This document shows positions 33,491 to 40,537 of a stretch of 64,000 bases of DNA, piece after piece. A program made the position numbers and the translations under genes. The number at the start of each line of letters is the position of its first letter. Position 1 is the first letter of the stretch. The notes beneath the pieces are model-generated. The model saw only the letters and a program-made list of their open reading frames with translations. It had not been told where the DNA came from and searched no databases. This DNA comes from a virus. The DNA is taken from IMG/VR virus record IMGVR_UViG_3300037193_001286, positions 1 to 64,000 of that record; one strand, given 5' to 3'.

Positions 33491-33780
33491 TTGCAAAATC
33501 GGAAAATTTCCGGAATCGCAACATACCCGGAAAATGGATCGTCACCGTGCCGCTCTGGCGCAATGGAAAGGGCGTTCCCATCGATGAGCGCCTAGGGCAG
33601 CTGGAAGCGTTCAAAGAGTTGACCGGGCACTATGCCGCGCCCTTTGAAAGCGAGGAAAAGGCCGACAGCGCCGCCTATTTATGGTCTCAGGCGTTGGGTT
33701 TCAGCGTCGAGGCAAAACGGCGCGGACCGGCCATTTCAGCAGAAGACTCCGACAGGATCGTTGCCGCAGCCACAAAATAA
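33487..33780 (+). CDS. Hypothetical protein
   Basis: Ninety-seven residues; ATGA overlap with the previous gene. Soluble, mixed charge (KWIVTVPLWRNGKGVPID, FESEEKADSAAYLWSQALGF). No family recognised. It ends beside a hairpin that serves as terminator for the opposing minus-strand operon. Confidence 0.55.
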   Translation: MIAKSENFRNRNIPGKWIVTVPLWRNGKGVPIDERLGQLEAFKELTGHYAAPFESEEKADSAAYLWSQALGFSVEAKRRGPAISAEDSDRIVAAATK

Positions 33781-33804
33781 AAAGGCCGGGGATGATACCC
33801 GGCC
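33774..33804 (-). terminator. Rho-independent terminator of the 36.0-33.9 kb minus operon
   Basis: GGCCGGG and CCCGGCC form a 7-bp stem (33784-33804) with a 7-base loop. On the minus strand the stem is followed by TTTTTATTTT. It lies 90 bases downstream of the last minus-strand gene (33894-34091). It also sits 3 bases after the + strand gene ending at 33780. Confidence 0.8.
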
Positions 33805-33820
33805 AAGATCAGGAGAAAAT

Positions 33821-33901
33821 GTGAACGACAAGCCAAAGAGCCACTTGAACGTTGACAGTGTGCGGTCATGCCGTAGCCGCGTCAAGTCTGCCGTTAGCTA
33901 G
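33821..33901 (+). CDS. Possible 26-residue basic peptide
   Basis: A GTG at 33821 follows AGGAG by 5 bases and opens a 26-residue frame ending SRVKSAVS. It would be basic with one Cys. The ribosome-binding site is better than expected by chance, but the length is too small to judge and its end overlaps an opposing gene by 8 bases. Confidence 0.25.
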   Translation: MNDKPKSHLNVDSVRSCRSRVKSAVS

Positions 33902-34091
33902 GCTTCTTTCTCCTTGATAGTCGGCCTATCACGAAACCGGTCACGAACAGACATGCCATGCGTCCAACCGGTTTGAAAAACTGGAAGAGAATTTCGCTAA
34001 GCAGGAGGATGTTGTCGAAGTGCGTGGTTACGAAATTGGTAACGATGCCCACGGACAACATGCGCGCCAGCGAGCGCGCCCTGCTTATCAT
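33894..34091 (-). CDS. Small hypothetical membrane-associated protein
   Basis: Sixty-five residues with a hydrophobic C-terminal half (PVGRMACLFVTGFVIGRL) and basic ends (KKPS, MISRARSLAR). Its ATG overlaps the stop of the DUF3085 gene as ATGA. Base composition is AT-richer than the structural genes. No family recognised. Confidence 0.5.
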   Translation of the reverse strand: MISRARSLARMLSVGIVTNFVTTHFDNILLLSEILFQFFKPVGRMACLFVTGFVIGRLSRRKKPS

Positions 34092-34483
34092 TGCAGCGTC
34101 TTCTTCACTTCGCTCGAATATGCAACAAGTTCGTCGCCTTGAAAGACCAGCAACAGGTCCGCATTGCGCTCGACGATGTGCTGGATCGTCGGCAGATCAA
34201 TGAAGTCGACACCGTCGTCACCGCCGAATGTGGCGCGTTTCGCTTCCCACCAATCGTCAAACTCCATCGTCGTCGGATCGCACTCATCGGCATAGACGAC
34301 AGGAGGCTTTTCCCCTTCGCCGAACACGCCGTTATGCATCAGATAGACGCCGTGGTCACCAACCAGCCAAAAGCCCGGCCCAGTCTCCTCGTCATGAAGG
34401 GTTCGGACACCCTTCAGCCAAGCGACTTCCGCCGCCAGTAGCAGTTCCTTCAGCTTGTCGTGTTTGAACGTTAACTTCCTCAT
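34088..34483 (-). CDS. DUF3085 family protein
   Basis: One hundred and thirty-one residues. PGFWLVGDHGVYLMHNGV, VVYADECDP and FDDWWEAKRATFGGDDGVDF match the DUF3085 family, which is concentrated in rhizobial plasmids and phages. Function unknown. It is the central gene of a small minus-strand operon. Confidence 0.8.
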   Translation of the reverse strand: MRKLTFKHDKLKELLLAAEVAWLKGVRTLHDEETGPGFWLVGDHGVYLMHNGVFGEGEKPPVVYADECDPTTMEFDDWWEAKRATFGGDDGVDFIDLPTIQHIVERNADLLLVFQGDELVAYSSEVKKTLQ

Positions 34484-34686
34484 TGCCCCAACCCCATAAT
34501 GCGGCGCACACTTCGCGCCAGTTTTGCTGCTTCTCTTTGATGGACGCGCGCATCGCGCAGGTCGTCATCGGTAGTTTCGCCCTTTTGCCATGACCGCGAG
34601 CTGCAATATTCCTTGGCGGCGCGGTCCTGTAACCTCGCCACGACGTCCAAGCTGGCGATGCCCGTATTGCGATCCTCGTTGGTCAT
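34480..34686 (-). CDS. Hypothetical small protein
   Basis: Sixty-eight residues from the ATG at 34686, which is 9 bases after AGGGG. Charged and helical (VARLQDRAAKEYCSSRSWQK, VHQREAAKLARSVRRIMGLG). Stop overlaps the DUF3085 start. No family recognised. Confidence 0.55.
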   Translation of the reverse strand: MTNEDRNTGIASLDVVARLQDRAAKEYCSSRSWQKGETTDDDLRDARVHQREAAKLARSVRRIMGLGQ

Positions 34687-34741
34687 GACCATTTGCCCCT
34701 TTGTTTTGGATGGGGGCCAGCATACGCCAGCCCCCTTTTAT

Positions 34742-34990
34742 TCAGCAGGAAAGGCTGTAGCTGCAATCCGTGCCGAAGGAGTCATACGACTTCTGTTGGC
34801 CGACCTTGCCAGTGTAGGGATTCGTATTCCCCTGATAGGAGTAATTGTTATCCCGGACACCGTCAGCCGATGAGCGGAAGTGTCCCTGAACGTAGGTGCC
34901 GTCGCTACGCGTGTAGCCGTTGACATATTCATCGGCGAAAGCGGGTGCGGCAGTAACAATAATCGCCATAGCAGCGAGCATGCTTTTCAT
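34742..34990 (-). CDS. Small exported protein
   Basis: Eighty-two residues with a clear signal peptide (MKSMLAAMAIIVTAAPAFA, cut after AFA). The mature part is Tyr/Gly-rich (YVNGYTRSDGTYVQGHFRSS, NTNPYTGKVG) and ends with CSYSLSC. The YTRSDGTYVxGHxRSxPDG-type motif is common in small periplasmic proteins of unknown function. An upstream extension of the frame overlapping the nuclease gene is rejected. Confidence 0.7.
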   Translation of the reverse strand: MKSMLAAMAIIVTAAPAFADEYVNGYTRSDGTYVQGHFRSSADGVRDNNYSYQGNTNPYTGKVGQQKSYDSFGTDCSYSLSC

Positions 34991-35067
34991 TTCGGTTTTC
35001 CCATCTGAGCGTGCCATCTTCGGGATCGGAATGCTCAATCCGACCGACGCCCTCGCGAGCGTTTCGG

Positions 35068-35514
35068 CTATTTTCCGGGACGCTTCCATTTGTCGCCCAA
35101 CTCGGCATTCGGGCCGCACCAGTGGCGCAGCCGCGCCAGCTTGGCGTCTCTGCCGGGCTGGTATGGTAGGGCGACGCCATCGCGGATCATTTGCTGGCCA
35201 ATATTGACTTCGCCGACATAAACATGGGCCAGCATACGACCGTAACGATCCCTGCCAGTTGCCTCATAGGATACGGTTCCGCTGTCGAGCAGGGCGCGAA
35301 GATGCTCCTTTGCCGCAAGGCCGAGGATCAGTTCATTCTCGCAACGCGATCTGAATGTCTCAGGCGTATCGAGTTCCGTGATCCGGATCGTGACGCCATC
35401 AACACGGATGGTATCGCCGTCGATAATGTTTACGTTGCTCGCATTGGCAGTAGAAAAGGCAAGCGTCGTCGACGCGACAGCGAATGCCGCTACTAAAGGA
35501 AGTATTTTGTACAT
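35068..35514 (-). CDS. Exported thermonuclease (SNase family)
   Basis: One hundred and forty-eight residues with signal peptide (MYKILPLVAAFAVASTTLAF). The SNase core is intact: IDGDT (Asp34), Arg44, Asp49 and Glu52 in RITELDTPE, and Arg93 in DRYGR, equal to the active-site residues of staphylococcal nuclease. It would be a calcium-dependent nuclease in the periplasm or outside, perhaps degrading incoming or host DNA. It heads the minus operon with the small exported protein. Confidence 0.85.
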   Translation of the reverse strand: MYKILPLVAAFAVASTTLAFSTANASNVNIIDGDTIRVDGVTIRITELDTPETFRSRCENELILGLAAKEHLRALLDSGTVSYEATGRDRYGRMLAHVYVGEVNIGQQMIRDGVALPYQPGRDAKLARLRHWCGPNAELGDKWKRPGK

Positions 35515-35517
35515 AGT

Positions 35518-36021
35518 TTATCCCAGCATGGCGCGTATTGCGCCGATAAGAGTCGACCCTATTACGATAAGTAATATGATTTCTGCTATATTGTACATTT
35601 TAGACTTCGGTGAATTACAAGACATTGGTCTTGGCTCCACATCAGACTTTAGTCTTACTGTCACGAACGTACCGCTATAACGAATCGCATCCTCCATTTC
35701 GAAGGTGAGCCGACGAAGGTCGTTGACCAGCGGTCGATACCGGCGCACGAAAGCTCCACCCGCTCTCATTAGTTGTGGTTCCAGCGGCTCTAGGTTGCGT
35801 AGCATGCCCTCTATCAGGGTGCGTTGGTGAGTAACCTGCTCGACAATATTGGGTATCGGGTGGGCGCGCAGCATCTGGACAGTTTGCGACGCCATCATAT
35901 AAGTGCGGGAAAGGTTCTCGATGACCGAGTCGCCTTCCTCTTGCAGCGGCAGAAGGTCATCGTTCTCATCCGCGTCCCGATGACGCTCAAAGGCCGGATG
36001 CGCGGTGATGTCGATAATCAT
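35518..36021 (-). CDS. Hypothetical C-terminally anchored membrane protein
   Basis: One hundred and sixty-seven residues, mainly helical (TYMMASQTVQMLRAHPIP, LVNDLRRLTFEMEDAIRYSG), with a single C-terminal membrane helix (IAEIILLIVIGSTLIGAI). A tail-anchored topology suggests a cytoplasmic domain held at the membrane. The coding sequence is AT-richer than its neighbours, which suggests separate origin. No family recognised. Confidence 0.6.
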   Translation of the reverse strand: MIIDITAHPAFERHRDADENDDLLPLQEEGDSVIENLSRTYMMASQTVQMLRAHPIPNIVEQVTHQRTLIEGMLRNLEPLEPQLMRAGGAFVRRYRPLVNDLRRLTFEMEDAIRYSGTFVTVRLKSDVEPRPMSCNSPKSKMYNIAEIILLIVIGSTLIGAIRAMLG

Positions 36022-36050
36022 CGAAGTTTCCTAATAGGTTACACAACCGT

Positions 36051-36248
36051 CTAATATAATCTCAACGCGCGGCTGTCGGCCTCAAGCTGAAGCGCTTCCT
36101 TGAGCAGCGGTGTGGTGACATTGCCCCTGATACGCGATACGCGAAGTTGGCCCTCGCCTCGCTCGTTTCGGTACTCAAAAAGGTCCAAAACCCACCTTTC
36201 ACCCTCGTATTCGACGGCAAAATCGATGTCAGACCGCACTTTCCTCAT
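36051..36248 (-). CDS. Hypothetical small protein
   Basis: About 65 residues from the ATG at 36248 (an in-frame ATG at 36260 is possible; neither has a clear ribosome-binding site). Beta-strand rich (IDFAVEYEGERWVLDLFEYR). Divergent from the CopG-like gene across the direct repeats at 36290-36344. Confidence 0.5.
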   Translation of the reverse strand: MRKVRSDIDFAVEYEGERWVLDLFEYRNERGEGQLRVSRIRGNVTTPLLKEALQLEADSRALRLY

Positions 36249-36289
36249 AGAAACACACATAGCGAGATACCCCCTAAAAATGTATGGGT

Positions 36290-36344
36290 CTTGTCATTTC
36301 TCTGTGTACTTGTTTTTATGCCTTGTCATTTCCCTGCGTACTTG
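36290..36344 (+). repeat. Two 23-bp direct repeats, probable operator
   Basis: CTTGTCATTTCTCTGTGTACTTG (given here only as its ends, CTTGTCATTTC and GTACTTG) lies at 36290-36312, and a copy with two differences at 36322-36344, starts 32 bases apart (three turns). They lie in the 158-base divergent gap before a CopG-like gene, so they are a likely operator of that regulator. Confidence 0.6.
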
Positions 36345-36406
36345 CTTAACTTGGAATTACCCCGAGGGCAAGTGTTAATGTACATAAATGTTGGATAGAG
36401 AAGGCT

Positions 36407-36619
36407 ATGGCAATCCGATCACCGAACGGCACGGTTACGATGCACGTCAACCTTTCGCTGCTCGGCGACATGCCTCAGCGCATCGACCAGGCGCGAGAGA
36501 CTGGCGAGACAAGAGCCGCATTTATTCGAGGTGCGATTGAGCGCGAGCTGGAACGCCGTGCCTATCGCGATGATGTCGCCGCACAAAAACGAGAAGCCAA
36601 TGGATTGGCCGCAAAATAA
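36407..36619 (+). CDS. Ribbon-helix-helix (CopG-like) regulator
   Basis: Seventy residues. An N-terminal beta strand (TVTMHVNLSLL) is followed by two helices (MPQRIDQARETGETRAAFIR, GAIERELERRA), the ribbon-helix-helix fold. Such proteins dimerise and bind tandem repeats in their own promoter, which fits the 23-bp repeats just upstream. Confidence 0.7.
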   Translation: MAIRSPNGTVTMHVNLSLLGDMPQRIDQARETGETRAAFIRGAIERELERRAYRDDVAAQKREANGLAAK

Positions 36620-36654
36620 CCCCCCGTCAAAACCTTTGAGAGAGGACTCCTTTG

Positions 36655-36939
36655 ATGGCAAACGTTGTGCCAATCGCATCAGCTACGGCTTTCAAGAAAG
36701 CCAAGACTGTCCATACGGACGATGGAGAAGTGAATTTCGCTAACGTCTATGAACTGACAAAATTCGTCGCCGCAGAAATACGCGCCTCGAAAATGAAGTT
36801 CACCAAACTTGCGGACAAAGCTGGCTGCTGCCCGGCCACCGTTTCAAATCTCGCTCATGGCGTTACCCGCGATCCGCGCACCGGAACGATGTTGAACATT
36901 CTCCGCGTTCTGGGCTTCCGCGTCATCGTCCGCCGATGA
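36655..36939 (+). CDS. HTH protein
   Basis: Ninety-four residues from the ATG at 36655. The C-terminal half has an XRE-like HTH: KFTKLADKAGCCPATVSNLA followed by GVTRDPRTGTMLNILRVLGF. The N-terminal half (VHTDDGEVNFANVYELTKFV) may mediate oligomerisation. A likely local transcription regulator. Confidence 0.7.
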   Translation: MANVVPIASATAFKKAKTVHTDDGEVNFANVYELTKFVAAEIRASKMKFTKLADKAGCCPATVSNLAHGVTRDPRTGTMLNILRVLGFRVIVRR

Positions 36940-36977
36940 CCGCTCCCTTCTACAAAATCGAAAGGTGAGGCAGCAAC

Positions 36978-37430
36978 ATGGATATCCTTGACAAGATCAG
37001 AGATGAGATCGCAGAGCATGAGCGCGAGATCGAGCGGCTTACTATCGCCCTCGACGTGATGGAAAGGCTGGCCAAGAAGGGCGTACTGAAACCCACTTCG
37101 TCGAAGCCCGCACCGATGTTCACGGTGAAGAGGGTTGGCGGGAAGAAGGCTGCGCCAGCGAAACCTTCCGGTATGCCAATGACGGACCGGATCATCGCGG
37201 CGGTCGAAGCTAACGGCCCTCTGACGTCGAAGCAGATGAAAACTCTGATCGACTTCAGTGGGCGGAAACCGAACTCGCTTTATACCTCGCTGGGCGATCT
37301 ACTTAAGCAGAACAAGCTGATACGGGATGGCAAAGTTTATCGCCTTGCTTCGCGCAAGGAGACGACGCCAGAAGCGCCGGTTGAAACGGAAGCTGAAAGC
37401 AGCGAAGGCGGTCATGCAGCTGCCGCCTGA
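36978..37430 (+). CDS. Coiled coil plus winged-helix protein
   Basis: One hundred and fifty residues: a coiled coil at residues 1-35 (IRDEIAEHEREIERLTIALD), a basic linker, then a winged-helix domain (DRIIAAVEANGPLTSKQMKT, NSLYTSLGDLLKQNKLIRDG with a YRLA wing). The tail is acidic. Such proteins are common in rhizobial phages and probably bind DNA. Confidence 0.65.
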   Translation: MDILDKIRDEIAEHEREIERLTIALDVMERLAKKGVLKPTSSKPAPMFTVKRVGGKKAAPAKPSGMPMTDRIIAAVEANGPLTSKQMKTLIDFSGRKPNSLYTSLGDLLKQNKLIRDGKVYRLASRKETTPEAPVETEAESSEGGHAAAA

Positions 37431-37656
37431 CAATGTGTTGCCAATGTGGGTGGTCTGTCGGTCTCCGGCAGACTATCCGGGCAAGTTCACCGCCCGGTGT
37501 CAGTACGTTTGCGCTGGGGGCGTCACTCTTGTTGCAAGGGAAGTGATGGTTTGCGACCGCCTGATCACTATCCGGCGCAAGATGATCGGTGCAGGGCTGA
37601 CGCGCCTTCCGCGACAGCCTGACGATGAACCGCAAATCCTTGAGGTTTGGGTGTGA
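37414..37656 (+). CDS. Hypothetical protein
   Basis: Eighty residues from the ATG at 37414 within the end of the previous gene (AAGG upstream). Beta-rich with DNVLPMWVVCRSPADYPG and a C-terminal EPQILEVWV. The form recalls rhizobial phage proteins of about 80 residues with a similar MWVV...DYPG motif. Function unknown. Confidence 0.6.
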   Translation: MQLPPDNVLPMWVVCRSPADYPGKFTARCQYVCAGGVTLVAREVMVCDRLITIRRKMIGAGLTRLPRQPDDEPQILEVWV

Positions 37657-37964
37657 AGAAGCGTGACTGGTATGTCGAGCATCGACAGCGTTGGATCATG
37701 GAGATGCTGGACATCTATGGCTTCATCAATCGAAACCATCTGATGAAGAAGTTTGGCGTCTCGACGGCGCAAGCAGCGCTCGACTTCCGCGATCTGCAAG
37801 ACCGCTATCCAGACGCGATGATCTACAACGAGAGCGCCAAGCGTTACGAAAAGCTGGAAAGAGACGTCGAAGATGGCCCGCAAGAGTCGCAGGAAGTACA
37901 GGACCACTATGTTCGATTGCGGCGACGGCGCGCATCGCGTCGCAACCGTCGTGTCGCCCAATGA
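37653..37964 (+). CDS. Winged-helix (DeoR-like N-terminal) DNA-binding protein
   Basis: One hundred and three residues starting at GTG 37653, which overlaps the previous stop (GTGA) and has GAGG upstream. The HTH reads WIMEMLDIYGFINRNHLMKK and FGVSTAQAALDFRDLQDRY, as in DeoR-type domains. The C-terminus is basic (RLRRRRASRRNRR). The region coding for it overlaps the next gene by 92 bases, a long overlap. Confidence 0.6.
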   Translation: MKKRDWYVEHRQRWIMEMLDIYGFINRNHLMKKFGVSTAQAALDFRDLQDRYPDAMIYNESAKRYEKLERDVEDGPQESQEVQDHYVRLRRRRASRRNRRVAQ

Positions 37965-38349
37965 AGGTCCGCTTCGATTTCGGCGTACCCCTTGCGCGGA
38001 ATGCCCATGGCGCAAGGATGCGCCCCTTGAGGCCTTCCCAGCAAACGCCTACCGCCATTCGGCCGTGACCGCATGGGACATGGCCCAGAATGTTTTCTCC
38101 TGTCACATGTCAGGGATCGAGAAAGGTGCCGTCTGCGCCGGGTTCCTGCATCGTGGCGCTGAGCACAATCTGTCGATCCGGATGGCGATCATCACCAACC
38201 GGTTTGACTGGGCCGATCTGCCTGACAGCCCGGTCGATCTTTACGAGAGTTATCGCGCCATGGCTGAAGCCAACGGCGTTCCGGCCGACGATCCGATGCT
38301 GACGCCATGCCGGGCAAACAGGAAGTTTGAACGAAGGACAACTCGATGA
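37873..38349 (+). CDS. DUF6283-like Cys protein
   Basis: One hundred and fifty-eight residues. RRTPCAECPWRKDAPLEAFP, then FSCHMSGIEKGAVCAGFL, give the CxxCPW...CH...C pattern of DUF6283 proteins, likely metal-binding. Found in actinobacterial and rhizobial phages; function unknown. Its start overlaps the winged-helix gene by 92 bases in another frame; a shorter start inside is possible. Confidence 0.7.
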   Translation: MARKSRRKYRTTMFDCGDGAHRVATVVSPNEGPLRFRRTPCAECPWRKDAPLEAFPANAYRHSAVTAWDMAQNVFSCHMSGIEKGAVCAGFLHRGAEHNLSIRMAIITNRFDWADLPDSPVDLYESYRAMAEANGVPADDPMLTPCRANRKFERRTTR

Positions 38350-38531
38350 GCGGCATGATGGAACAGTACCGCTGCGAGCGGTGCAAGGAAGAGTTCTATT
38401 CGAACTGGACCGACGCCGAGGCGCGCGAGGAATTCGCCCTCACCTTTGGACGCGAAACAAAGCCCGAGGACGCCGTGATTTGTGACGATTGCTACAAAGA
38501 ACTGAAGGCCAAGTTGCTGGCCGCTGATTAA
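38346..38531 (+). CDS. Small zinc-ribbon-like protein
   Basis: Sixty-one residues with two CxxC pairs (YRCERCKEEF and VICDDCYKEL) that would bind one zinc ion. The start overlaps the previous stop as ATGA. Function unknown; such single-ribbon proteins often modulate transcription or translation. Confidence 0.65.
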   Translation: MSGMMEQYRCERCKEEFYSNWTDAEAREEFALTFGRETKPEDAVICDDCYKELKAKLLAAD

Positions 38532-38555
38532 CTATTTGAGGGAAAGGACCATACG

Positions 38556-38993
38556 ATGCAGAAGGCACTCAGCAAAGGGGAGTTCAAGACACCTGCCCGC
38601 GCTCCGCAGCAGCGGAACAGGAAGGTCAATGACCGCGAAAAGGAAATCAGCGTCATCGTCGGCCAGAATCTGAAGACGCTGCGCGCGATGGTCGGGATGT
38701 CGCAAATGACGTTGGCCGACTATCTGGGGGTTACATTCCAACAGGTGCAGAAATACGAGAGTGGGGCGAACCGTGTCAGCGCCCCGAAACTGGTGATGAT
38801 GTCGGAAATCTTCAACACGCCGGTCACGACCTTCTTCTCCAATACTGGAATAACGGCGAAGGAAGAGAGCGTTTTGCCAACCTTCGGAAAGCATGGCATT
38901 CGCGCGGCAAGGCTCATCGAGACAATGCGGCCGGGGATGCGCGGCGCGGCGATCCGGGTATTGCAGACGCTTGCGGATGATAGTGACGTCTGA
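38556..38993 (+). CDS. XRE-family transcriptional regulator
   Basis: One hundred and forty-five residues. A basic N-terminal arm leads to an HTH at residues 29-85 (VGQNLKTLRAMVGMSQMTLA then VTFQQVQKYESGANRVS), the form used by a large group of rhizobial regulators, with PVTTFF after it. The C-terminal MRPGMRGAAIRVLQTLAD may be an oligomerisation helix. The largest dedicated regulator in the window. Confidence 0.85.
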   Translation: MQKALSKGEFKTPARAPQQRNRKVNDREKEISVIVGQNLKTLRAMVGMSQMTLADYLGVTFQQVQKYESGANRVSAPKLVMMSEIFNTPVTTFFSNTGITAKEESVLPTFGKHGIRAARLIETMRPGMRGAAIRVLQTLADDSDV

Positions 38994-39244
38994 TGAACGA
39001 TGATAACGACAACGTCACTCCCTTCCAAAAACGGAAACGGAAAACCCCTCCGGAGTACGGGCGACTGATTCCACCAGCAAGCAACGACCCCAGAGACCTT
39101 CTGATGGGGAGGATCATCGATCAGCTCTATCACCTGCAAAATCGCGTTGCATGGCAAGAGAGGATCAGCCTCGTGCTGTTTATCGCACTCGTTCTTGTGT
39201 CGTTAGGTGATGTGCTTCGGCTGATTGACAGGTGGCTGAAATGA
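38993..39244 (+). CDS. Small single-span membrane protein
   Basis: Eighty-three residues: a basic N-terminal tail (PFQKRKRKTPPEYG) and one membrane helix near the C-terminus (ISLVLFIALVLVSLGDVLRL). Starts at the last base of the previous stop and overlaps the next gene as ATGA. Function unknown. Confidence 0.6.
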   Translation: MNDDNDNVTPFQKRKRKTPPEYGRLIPPASNDPRDLLMGRIIDQLYHLQNRVAWQERISLVLFIALVLVSLGDVLRLIDRWLK

Positions 39245-39441
39245 CAGAGACCGCAGATCGCGTAAGTTTCACCGAAAATGGCACGCTCGATGAGATCGTC
39301 GCCTCGCGCGGCGCGCACTTAGAGCGCGTCGGCAAAAGCGAATGGTTCCTGACCTTCGGTCATGGTGACGGATCGGAGACAGCGCTCTGGTTTACATCGA
39401 AGGATTTGGTTCGGCCGAATTTGGAGAAGCGTGCACCATGA
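39241..39441 (+). CDS. Hypothetical small protein
   Basis: Sixty-six residues, start ATGA-overlapping. LDEIVASRGAHLERVGKSEW followed by beta strands WFLTFGHGDGSETALWFTSK. Soluble. No family recognised. Confidence 0.55.
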   Translation: MTETADRVSFTENGTLDEIVASRGAHLERVGKSEWFLTFGHGDGSETALWFTSKDLVRPNLEKRAP

Positions 39442-39620
39442 CGATGGATGTGATCCGCGAAACAGCGACCACGGCATCGCTTTTGGCCATGGTCATGTAT
39501 GCTCTGTTTCAGCTTCGAATTAACCGCCTGATGCGCAAACGGATCGAGCTGCTTGAGATGCTGGTATACTGGCAAGGACAGTTCAATGATGGGACATCGC
39601 GAAAGAACGAAGGCGGCTGA
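39438..39620 (+). CDS. Small membrane protein
   Basis: Sixty residues with a single membrane helix (ATTASLLAMVMYALFQLRI) followed by a basic helix (NRLMRKRIELLEMLVYW). ATGA overlap with the previous gene, and overlapped by the next. Confidence 0.55.
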   Translation: MTMDVIRETATTASLLAMVMYALFQLRINRLMRKRIELLEMLVYWQGQFNDGTSRKNEGG

Positions 39621-39753
39621 GACGGCCGTCTTCTCCGATTGGCGCAAGGTGACCAAATACATGCGGAAGCCTCGCCGCGTGCACTACTGGAAGAAGCTGT
39701 TCTCACGGCGCGTCCGCAGGGAAGCCAAGGCGGAACTGCGCGATGACCGATAG
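39586..39753 (+). CDS. Small very basic protein
   Basis: Fifty-five residues from the ATG at 39586 (AAGGA 7 bases upstream). Rich in Arg and Lys (KPRRVHYWKKLFSRRVRREA), it may bind nucleic acid. It overlaps both neighbours in other frames. Confidence 0.5.
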   Translation: MMGHRERTKAAETAVFSDWRKVTKYMRKPRRVHYWKKLFSRRVRREAKAELRDDR

Positions 39754-39964
39754 ATTCTATTTCAAGGAGTGGCGCAAGTTCGCCGGGCTCTCGCAAGAGG
39801 AGGTGGCGCGCGAGCTGGGAATGAAGCGCCAGACACTTTCTCGCATAGAGAGCGGGCAAGCTGATTGCTCCATCAGTTTTGTGAAGGGGTTCGCCGATCT
39901 GGTCGGATGTCGGCATTTTACCGATCCCCTCACGCGCCCGCCTGACGGTCGTCCTGATGACTGA
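39743..39964 (+). CDS. Small XRE HTH protein
   Basis: Seventy-three residues with a compact HTH: WRKFAGLSQEEVARELGMKR followed by QTLSRIESGQADCSISFVKG. A likely Cro-like regulator or antitoxin. Overlaps the basic-protein gene by 11 bases. Confidence 0.78.
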   Translation: MTDRFYFKEWRKFAGLSQEEVARELGMKRQTLSRIESGQADCSISFVKGFADLVGCRHFTDPLTRPPDGRPDD

Positions 39965-40037
39965 GCGCGCGGCATTCTGGATTTCCGTTGCCATCGCCCT
40001 CGCCCTGGTCTTTTTCTTGGCTGCCGCCGCGCTATGA
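39957..40037 (+). CDS. 26-residue membrane peptide
   Basis: A short frame starting inside the end of the HTH gene encodes MTERAAFWISVAIALALVFF then LAAAAL. It is nearly all membrane helix. The overlapping start is typical of the coupled genes in this operon, which supports it despite its size. Confidence 0.45.
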   Translation: MTERAAFWISVAIALALVFFLAAAAL

Positions 40038-40046
40038 TGGGGCGTC

Positions 40047-40274
40047 ATGAACCTCGTTCGTACCCAATCGATGCCGCCATTTGACCTGAAGGTCTATTAT
40101 CAACGGCGGCACCACCGCTTCATCGTGCAGGTGTCGCATCAAGACGGCCGGAGCATCGTCGAGCACGTCGATGCGACCTATGAGCCGGTGGTCGGCATCG
40201 ACTTTTCAGACAATGAAGAGATCAGCCTCGTGGCTGAGGAAATCTGCCGCCGCATGGAGCAAGGCGCGCAATGA
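40047..40274 (+). CDS. Hypothetical small protein
   Basis: Seventy-five residues, beta-rich first half (FDLKVYYQRRHHRFIVQVSH), helical end (EEISLVAEEICRRMEQGAQ). GGGG lies upstream of the ATG. No family recognised. Overlaps the next gene as ATGA. Confidence 0.55.
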   Translation: MNLVRTQSMPPFDLKVYYQRRHHRFIVQVSHQDGRSIVEHVDATYEPVVGIDFSDNEEISLVAEEICRRMEQGAQ

Positions 40275-40537
40275 AGTCTATCCGTGAAATCATCGCTTAC
40301 AACAAGGAGCGGATGAAGGACTGCGAGGATGAGATCGCTCGCATCCAGAAGCTGCGCGAGAGCAAGGCTGTCACGACCGATGATCACGACAAGTGGATCG
40401 AGGGCTGGCGCGAGACGCGGGCGTTCTGCCGCGACACTATCGCCTATCTGACGACTCTTGAGCACTTCCAGAAGGCGTTAAAGAAGAAGCCCCCAAGCGG
40501 CGGCAACCGTGGGGGCTTCAACACTACTCGTCAGTAG
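40271..40537 (+). CDS. Coiled-coil hypothetical protein
   Basis: Eighty-eight residues, mainly coiled coil (REIIAYNKERMKDCEDEIAR, IQKLRESKAV). Last gene of the long + strand island operon. Its final codons contain the terminator hairpin of the opposing rsr transcript and its stop overlaps the rsr stop region. Confidence 0.55.
   Translation: MKSIREIIAYNKERMKDCEDEIARIQKLRESKAVTTDDHDKWIEGWRETRAFCRDTIAYLTTLEHFQKALKKKPPSGGNRGGFNTTRQ
40486..40519 (-). terminator. Terminator downstream of rsr (and of the + strand operon)
   Basis: GAAGCCCCCA (40486-40495) and TGGGGGCTTC (40510-40519) form a perfect 10-bp stem with a 14-base loop. Read on the minus strand the stem is followed by TTCTTTAA, ending the Y-RNA/rsr transcript. 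It may also slow the convergent + strand transcription. Confidence 0.75.

Noticed and set aside
34711-34741. Terminator on the + strand (GGGGGC...GCCCCC then TTTT)
   Set aside because: The hairpin with T-tract is present, but no + strand gene lies upstream within 800 bases, and on the minus strand it lacks a T-tract; its role is unclear.
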